DNA of 10,849 nt from Bacteroides sp. CAG:770 (GTDB taxonomy: Bacteria; Bacteroidota; Bacteroidia; Bacteroidales; UBA932), in contig FR890652.1 of assembly GCA_000435075.1 (NCBI GenBank), positions 1 through 10,849 of the forward strand. Direction: 5' to 3'. Shown in pieces: positions 7,147 through 10,849 of this stretch. Position numbers and translations under genes: made by a program. How positions within the stretch are numbered: position 1 is the first letter of the stretch; each line of letters starts with the position of its first letter. A model generated the notes under the pieces. The model worked only from the letters and a program-made list of their open reading frames with translations, searched no databases and had not been told where the DNA came from.

Positions 7147-7374
7147 GGTCTTTTATGTGATTATTATTCTGTCTGTCAATGCAGGTTTCGGTCGTGCCCG
7201 TCATGTGGACCCGTTCAGTCTCAGGCTCGTAACCGGCTGCAAGATAGGCCTATGAAACTGGAAAATCTGCAGAAAGTTGCTCGAACTCCTGCAGATTTTT
7301 ATGATTTTTAAACTTTTTGTCTGTTTTTTTAATCCCGGACCGCTGATTTGTCGATTCCGGACATCTTCTGACAA
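7147..7374. other. Gap between radC and the HAD phosphatase gene
   Basis: This 228-base non-coding gap should hold the end of the phosphatase transcript and the radC promoter, both on the minus strand. It contains one octamer copy (7174-7181), a perfect 10-bp palindrome ATAGGCCTAT (7244-7253), a strong hairpin (7262-7299) and a T-rich tract to about 7332. No exact TAnnTTTG box for radC and no tRNA were seen. Confidence 0.5.
7262..7299. terminator. Terminator-like hairpin, either strand
   Basis: AAAATCTGCAG (7262-7272) and CTGCAGATTTT (7289-7299) form a perfect 11-bp inverted repeat with a 16-base loop. On the minus strand it lies 75 bases after the phosphatase stop codon and ends in TTTT, so it could terminate that transcript before radC. 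On the plus strand it is followed by a longer T-rich run, although no plus-strand gene precedes it closely. Confidence 0.6.
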
Positions 7375-8262
7375 TTATTTCTTAGCTTCCAGAATCAGGT
7401 CTCCCAACTCGCGGATATCCCTTGCTATCATATCAGGAGGGAAAAACTCCGGCGCCGGATTTGTTCTGGCATCCTCTGCGACCTTGAGAGCTGTTTCGAC
7501 AGTTGTCTCACCTGAAAGTACAAGCACGCCTACGGCACCTGCATTGTGAGCCATGGCGGTGTCAGTGTATATGCGGTCTCCCACCATTGCGATTTCTTCC
7601 GGTTTCAAACCATGTCTGTGCATGATTCCGTCCAGCATTGTCGGGTCCGGCTTTCCGAGAACGATGTCCGGGCGACGTCCGGTGGCATGTTCTATACATT
7701 TCTGCAATGAGCCGCAGTCCACGAGGACAGTAGGCTGGTCGGTAGGGCATACCCTGTCAGGATTTGTCGCGATGTAAGGGACACCCTGGCTTGCCCACCA
7801 TGCGGCACGGCAGAGGCGTGGATAGGTGAGAGTTGTGTCAAATGCCACTACGAGGACATCAGGGACGTCATTCGGATCATCCGCGCATGCTTCGAAGCCG
7901 GCTTTCTCGAACTGGCTGACCATACTTGGCGTACCGAGCATATAGAGTCTCTTTGCCTGAGGATATTTCTCCTTTATATAGTCAATGGCAGCGAGTGAGG
8001 TTGTGTACATGTTGCCTTCATCGGCATTGATGCCCATTCCCTCAAGTTTGTGGAGGTAGTCGGCTACGGATTTTGTAGGATTGTTCGTGAGGAATGAGTA
8101 ACCGATTCCGGCATCTGTCATGTCCTGCAAAAAACCCTTTGTAAAAGGGAACAGATTGCTTCCCATATATATTGTCCCGTCCATGTCCAGAGCAATGTGT
8201 CTGATTCCGGACAATTTCTTTTTCAACTCCGGTGTGAGTTCTTTGTTGTAGTTTGTACTCAT
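7375..8262 (-). CDS. HAD-superfamily phosphatase, NagD type (IIA)
   Basis: This 295-residue cytoplasmic hydrolase of the haloacid dehalogenase superfamily, subclass IIA, should dephosphorylate a small phosphorylated metabolite. The four motifs are in order: nucleophile motif DMDGT (Asp26, general acid Asp28), TNNPT (59-63), Lys204 in GKPDP, and the acidic motif GDRIYTD (228-234). The large C2-type cap between motifs II and III matches NagD and phosphoglycolate/glycerol-3-phosphate phosphatases. The natural substrate cannot be read from sequence; the glp genes are 5 kb away and are weak evidence. The start at 8262 is chosen over an in-frame start 11 codons upstream because a TAnnTTTG box at 8284-8291 would place transcription start inside the longer version. 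It is transcribed divergently from the Fur-family gene. Confidence 0.9.
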   Translation of the reverse strand: MSTNYNKELTPELKKKLSGIRHIALDMDGTIYMGSNLFPFTKGFLQDMTDAGIGYSFLTNNPTKSVADYLHKLEGMGINADEGNMYTTSLAAIDYIKEKYPQAKRLYMLGTPSMVSQFEKAGFEACADDPNDVPDVLVVAFDTTLTYPRLCRAAWWASQGVPYIATNPDRVCPTDQPTVLVDCGSLQKCIEHATGRRPDIVLGKPDPTMLDGIMHRHGLKPEEIAMVGDRIYTDTAMAHNAGAVGVLVLSGETTVETALKVAEDARTNPAPEFFPPDMIARDIRELGDLILEAKK

Positions 8263-8283
8263 TGCTGTATTTTCATTTGTTTG

Positions 8284-8291
8284 CAAATTTA
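8284..8291 (-). promoter_or_regulatory. Candidate -7 element for the HAD phosphatase gene
   Basis: On the minus strand this reads TAAATTTG, an exact match to TAnnTTTG. It lies 21 bases before the ATG at 8262, so the leader would be short. No TTTG is at the usual -33 distance. Confidence 0.45.
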
Positions 8292-8354
8292 GCAATGTTT
8301 CTCTAAAGTAATGCTATCTGTATTTCATTTCGTGTGTTTTCTTTCATTTTTCTT

Positions 8355-8388
8355 CCGGCTTTCCACCCGTTTGGCCAAGTGGAACCGG
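8355..8388. repeat. Inverted repeat between divergent HAD and fur promoters
   Basis: CCGG-CT-TTCCAC (8355-8366) pairs with GTGGAA-CCGG (8379-8388), a stem of 6 plus 4 with a two-base bulge. The loop contains the palindrome TTGGCCAA (8371-8378). It is the only G+C-rich part of an otherwise AT-rich 243-base gap. Neither side has a T tract and no gene ends here, so a terminator is unlikely. An operator or small-RNA element is possible. Confidence 0.4.
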
Positions 8389-8426
8389 CATTGATGTAAA
8401 TTATATTAATTCAAAATTAAAAAATC

Positions 8427-8457
8427 TTTGCAATTATCAGAATTTGGATTAAATTTG
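8427..8457 (+). promoter_or_regulatory. Promoter of the Fur-family gene
   Basis: TTTG at 8427-8430 and TAAATTTG at 8450-8457, separated by 19 bases, match the two-part Bacteroidota promoter (-33 TTTG, -7 TAnnTTTG). Transcription would start at about 8464, some 42 bases before the ATG. This is the best promoter match in the window. Confidence 0.65.
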
Positions 8458-8505
8458 TGGTAATTAAGTTTACGTGTACTAATCGGATAATGCGCGGCTG
8501 TCAAT

Positions 8506-8985
8506 ATGAAGAAGCACACACATACTGCACCAGGAATAGAAGAATTCAAGAAACTGCTGAAGAAACATTCGTTGAAATCTACACAGCAGAGGTTGGCTGT
8601 ACATAATGCGATGCTGAAGCTGGGACATGCTTCAGCTGATATGGTAACAGAGGAAATCAGGAGTCAAGGCACTACCAATGTTACCGTTGCTTCGGTGTAT
8701 AATATACTTTCACAGATAGCTTTGCTTGGAATATATGACCACAGGATGAGTGCCAACAACAAGATGTATTTCGACGTGAATACTTTCAGGCATATCCATC
8801 TGTATGATTATGTGAACAATACATTCAAGGATGTCATTGATGATGACTTCATGGACAATCTCGATGCATATTTTGCCAAGAAAAAGTTCAAGGGATATCG
8901 TGTCGAGTGTGTGGATGTGCAGATAGTCTGCCGTCCGAGCCGTTCATACGTAAAGAAGAATACGGCAGAGAAAGTAGCTGAATAA
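8506..8985 (+). CDS. Divergent Fur-family transcriptional regulator
   Basis: This 159-residue protein has the Fur fold. A winged-helix domain spans about residues 15-80, with LKSTQQRLAVHNAM and the recognition-helix region VTVASVYNILSQIALLGI (59-76). A dimerisation domain follows, with RHIH at 95-98. Where typical Fur/PerR/Zur proteins carry the structural-zinc CxxC just after this histidine motif, this protein has Asp101 and Asn104. Its only cysteines are Cys135 and Cys142 near the C-terminus. Metal sensing may therefore be altered, or the ligand may differ. A divergent Fur orthologue in Porphyromonas gingivalis (Har) has been described as hemin-responsive; whether this is its orthologue needs alignment. 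The ATG at 8506 is preceded by TGTCAAT, a near-copy of the octamer. Its targets are unknown, although it lies divergent to the phosphatase gene and upstream of a lipoprotein gene. Confidence 0.85.
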   Translation: MKKHTHTAPGIEEFKKLLKKHSLKSTQQRLAVHNAMLKLGHASADMVTEEIRSQGTTNVTVASVYNILSQIALLGIYDHRMSANNKMYFDVNTFRHIHLYDYVNNTFKDVIDDDFMDNLDAYFAKKKFKGYRVECVDVQIVCRPSRSYVKKNTAEKVAE

Positions 8986-9029
8986 CAGCCTGTTGCCGCA
9001 TACCTACATAAACTTTGACCTTATACACT

Positions 9030-9812
9030 ATGCGCTTTAACCTGACCATAAAGACTATTGCTGCTGTCATTGTGTCTTCTATGTTTGCTGTTTCATGCAG
9101 CAAAACTTCTTCTGTGCCCTATGTAGATTCTTCCATGGGCTTCGTCACGGGTGACAACCTGTTTACAACTGATGCCGGAATGACATATGACTTTACCACG
9201 GCGGAGCAGTTCGATTATGAGTTCGGGACCAGATTGTTCGTGTCCTGTGAGGTGGGGGATTGCATTGATCCTGCAAAGAATCTGTTTTCCGCAAATCTGG
9301 TGAATTGCTCAGTTCCTGTTACAGGTGCTATCGTGAGGCCAGGGACTTCGGGATTCGACAAGTCGGAATGGAAAGATCCGATATCTGTCAATAATGCTTG
9401 GATATCAGGAGGTTATATAAATCTTTATTGCTCTTGGACAGGACATAAGAATTCAGGTGTGGTGCAGCGTTCCGCATTCGTGTTCGAAGGGACCTCCACC
9501 GGCATTGACAATGCTCCTGACACTTTGTCTTTTTCTCTCGTCCATGATTCCGAAGGTGATGGTTTTTCTTCCGGAGGCGATGTGACCAATCTTGTGATGA
9601 TAAACAAAATGGCCACATTCCCTGTCCAGGAATTTCTTCCTTCCGGGAATGCGGTCATAAGATTGTTATGGACATGGCACCGGTCTGACGGACATTATAT
9701 TTATCCGGAGACCGAAAGCCATAGTATGATTTACGATTATTCTGCTGCAGCCACGTCAGCCGAACCTTCTACGAAGGCGATAATCTCGCCTTTTACGACA
9801 TTGGCTCCCTGA
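9030..9812 (+). CDS. NigD-like lipoprotein
   Basis: This 260-residue predicted lipoprotein has a signal segment and a lipobox ending at Cys23 (FAVSC). The mature part is beta-rich. DPISVNNAWISGGYINLYCSW lies near residues 112-132, then comes a LSFSLVHDSEGDG segment. This arrangement resembles NigD-like lipoproteins of Bacteroidales, named after a nigrescin bacteriocin locus; their function is unknown. The ATG at 9030 is chosen because an upstream TTG at 9015 adds five residues that do not belong to a signal peptide. It follows the Fur-family gene by 44 bases on the same strand. The last ~25 residues are encoded opposite the conserved end of the convergent carboxylase gene and look like a read-through tail. 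The family call is by pattern and could be wrong; the lipoprotein call is firm. Confidence 0.65.
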   Translation: MRFNLTIKTIAAVIVSSMFAVSCSKTSSVPYVDSSMGFVTGDNLFTTDAGMTYDFTTAEQFDYEFGTRLFVSCEVGDCIDPAKNLFSANLVNCSVPVTGAIVRPGTSGFDKSEWKDPISVNNAWISGGYINLYCSWTGHKNSGVVQRSAFVFEGTSTGIDNAPDTLSFSLVHDSEGDGFSSGGDVTNLVMINKMATFPVQEFLPSGNAVIRLLWTWHRSDGHYIYPETESHSMIYDYSAAATSAEPSTKAIISPFTTLAP

Positions 9813-10849
9813 GTTCCGGTAACTGCTATAACCCGACCGTCAACAGCAGGAATCACGTCTTCCATACCATAATAGGTCTGAACGTAGCCCATTGCCTTGC
9901 CGGCCTTCACTTCTGTGCCTGCGATAGGTGCCGTAGATTCGTCATCGACATCCAGCTGCCACATGAGCTGTCCCTTTGCCGGTGCCTGTACAGGTATCGC
10001 GTGAGGATATTTCTTGGCATATTCCTCGACATCGAACTTCGGCATTTCCACGACAGGGCGAACTATTGTAATCGGTGCTCCGGCCTTGGCCTTCAAGTCC
10101 TTGAGTTCAGCATTGAACCTCTCCTTTGCAACGCCGCTCTTGTAGTCGCGGTACTGTCTCTCATGCATTGCGAATTCGAAGAGTTCCTCCTGATCCTGTC
10201 CCTCGTCCCAGCCTTCGTCTTTCATCATTTGGCGGAATTTAGGAAGTTCGTCAGGATACATGTCCTGAGGATTGCCGGTGTAGAATTCCATTCCCTTCTC
10301 TTTCGCAAGGTCAATGATTTCCGGAGCGAGTTTTCCAGGGAGCTGTCCCATCCTGCCGAGAATCATGTTCCAGGTATCCTTGTCAATGGTAGTCCATCTT
10401 GGCTTTCCATTGAGGACATTGAGGAGGTTCATGAGGGAGGTGTTCTTTACGTACTGGCTGAACGGTGTCACCAGAGGCGGATATCCGAGTCTTGGCCATA
10501 CATACTGGACTTCATCGAAAAGCTTCACCATGAGGGTGTCAAGGCTGATTTCAGGACGTCCGTGAGCGCGCTCTGAGGCGTTGATTGCAGCCTGGAAACC
10601 TTTCAGGTCGGCCATCATCGAGCCCATCATTCCGCCTGGGAGGCCGCAGCCTACGAGAAGGGAGGACATCAGTTTGTTGGCCGGATTGATCCAGTAACCG
10701 AGGAAGTCGTCAATGAATTTCTGCGTGAGCTTGCGGACTTCCATGTACGCGTCCATGTTCAGGTCTTTCACGAGGAATCCGTCTGCCTTCATCATTTCCC
10801 TGATGGTTATCACATCCGGATGGATTTTGCCCCATGAGAGCGGTTCTAC
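9737..10849 (-). CDS. Oxaloacetate decarboxylase alpha / pyruvate carboxylase B-type subunit (partial)
   Basis: The frame is open to the window edge, so the N-terminal carboxyltransferase barrel is missing. An in-frame GTG at 10813 is not the start: the 12 residues before it (VEPLSWGKIHPD) read as conserved family sequence. The 370 visible residues hold the C-terminal part of the conserved carboxylase domain, with LLVGCGLPGGMMGSMMADLK, RLGYPPLVTPFSQYVKN and PGKLAPEI. A charged linker and a biotinyl/lipoyl-like domain (about 283-363) follow. That domain lacks the AMKM biotinylation motif and has QTYYGMEDVIPAVDG at 324-338, with no lysine at the expected position. The protein would act in oxaloacetate/pyruvate carboxyl transfer, perhaps with a separate biotin carrier. 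Its stop codon lies 76 bases inside the end of the NigD-like gene. Confidence 0.85.
   Translation of the reverse strand, partial: VEPLSWGKIHPDVITIREMMKADGFLVKDLNMDAYMEVRKLTQKFIDDFLGYWINPANKLMSSLLVGCGLPGGMMGSMMADLKGFQAAINASERAHGRPEISLDTLMVKLFDEVQYVWPRLGYPPLVTPFSQYVKNTSLMNLLNVLNGKPRWTTIDKDTWNMILGRMGQLPGKLAPEIIDLAKEKGMEFYTGNPQDMYPDELPKFRQMMKDEGWDEGQDQEELFEFAMHERQYRDYKSGVAKERFNAELKDLKAKAGAPITIVRPVVEMPKFDVEEYAKKYPHAIPVQAPAKGQLMWQLDVDDESTAPIAGTEVKAGKAMGYVQTYYGMEDVIPAVDGRVIAVTGTQGANVVKGEIIAFVEGSADVAAAE

Larger units (their letters stand above)
815..10388. repeat. Dispersed octamer TGTCAATG, 17 copies
   Basis: The word TGTCAATG reads on the plus strand at 815, 1281, 2411, 3422, 4427, 4870, 5155, 6948, 7174 and 10381. 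Its complement CATTGACA is on the plus strand at 1148, 1686, 3018, 3248, 4207, 5530 and 9503. Thirteen copies are inside genes, in four of the six possible codon registers; four are intergenic (815, 2411, 4427, 7174) although only about a twelfth of the window is non-coding. Flanks lean to T before and C after. The variant TGTCAATA is found at 4879, 8499 and 9386. No copies occur in 1-814 or 7182-9502. Confidence 0.8.

Noticed and set aside
7200..7260. Possible tRNA or small RNA gene in the radC upstream gap
   Set aside because: No cloverleaf or TTCGANTC-like arm could be assembled.
8134..8150. Small inverted repeat CCCTTT-GTA-AAAGGG in the phosphatase gene
   Set aside because: It is within a coding region, short, and likely to be chance.
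8391..8420. Fur/PerR box in the AT-rich part of the HAD-fur gap
   Set aside because: AATTA-TAT-TAATT is a short inverted repeat but matches the Fur and PerR consensus poorly; in AT-rich sequence it is not distinctive.
10811..10813. GTG as start of the carboxylase subunit
   Set aside because: The frame continues open to the window end, and the residues before it read as conserved family sequence, so the gene is partial.

Overview
The window reads as a chromosomal segment of a Bacteroidota bacterium, most likely of the order Bacteroidales. The support is a NigD-like lipoprotein, a carboxylase subunit of the type seen in Bacteroidales, promoters with the phylum's TAnnTTTG -7 element, a lack of clear Shine-Dalgarno sequences, and short lipoprotein signal peptides. 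No mobile element, CRISPR array, rRNA or tRNA was seen. The named genes are mostly core or housekeeping functions.

Layout. Positions 60-2324 (minus strand) hold a glycerol uptake operon, glpK then glpF, 12 bases apart. Positions 2433-4899 (minus strand) hold a probable three-gene operon: a small LEA14-like lipoprotein, a secreted SPOR-domain protein, and rpoN (sigma-54), with gaps of 17 and 5 bases. A 208-base divergent promoter region with a structured leader separates this from miaB (plus, 5108-6475). The 3' end of miaB overlaps the 3' end of the convergent radC (minus, 6415-7146) by 61 bases. A 228-base gap with a perfect 11-bp hairpin follows, then a NagD-type HAD phosphatase (minus, 7375-8262). 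A second divergent promoter region leads to a divergent Fur-family regulator (plus, 8506-8985) and a NigD-like lipoprotein (plus, 9030-9812). The 3' end of the lipoprotein gene overlaps by 76 bases the 3' end of a partial oxaloacetate decarboxylase/pyruvate carboxylase B-type subunit (minus, 9737 to the window edge).

How the genes work together. GlpF admits glycerol and GlpK traps it as glycerol 3-phosphate. RpoN would direct transcription at sigma-54 promoters, none of which I could identify here. MiaB modifies tRNA A37. The carboxylase subunit belongs to oxaloacetate/pyruvate C4 metabolism. The segment is a set of small independent units, not one pathway.

The most striking signal is not a gene. 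The octamer TGTCAATG, counted on both strands, occurs 17 times in 10.8 kb, against roughly 0.3 expected for an arbitrary octamer at equal base frequencies. The three sibling words that differ only in the first base occur twice each. Copies lie in both orientations, in four of the six possible codon registers, and in four intergenic gaps, two of them next to start codons. That pattern suggests selection at the DNA level, as for uptake sequences, Chi-like sites or other genome-wide signature words. Other points worth a look are two tail-to-tail gene overlaps, a carboxylase whose biotinyl domain lacks the acceptor lysine, a Fur homologue without its zinc CxxC, and a structured miaB leader.
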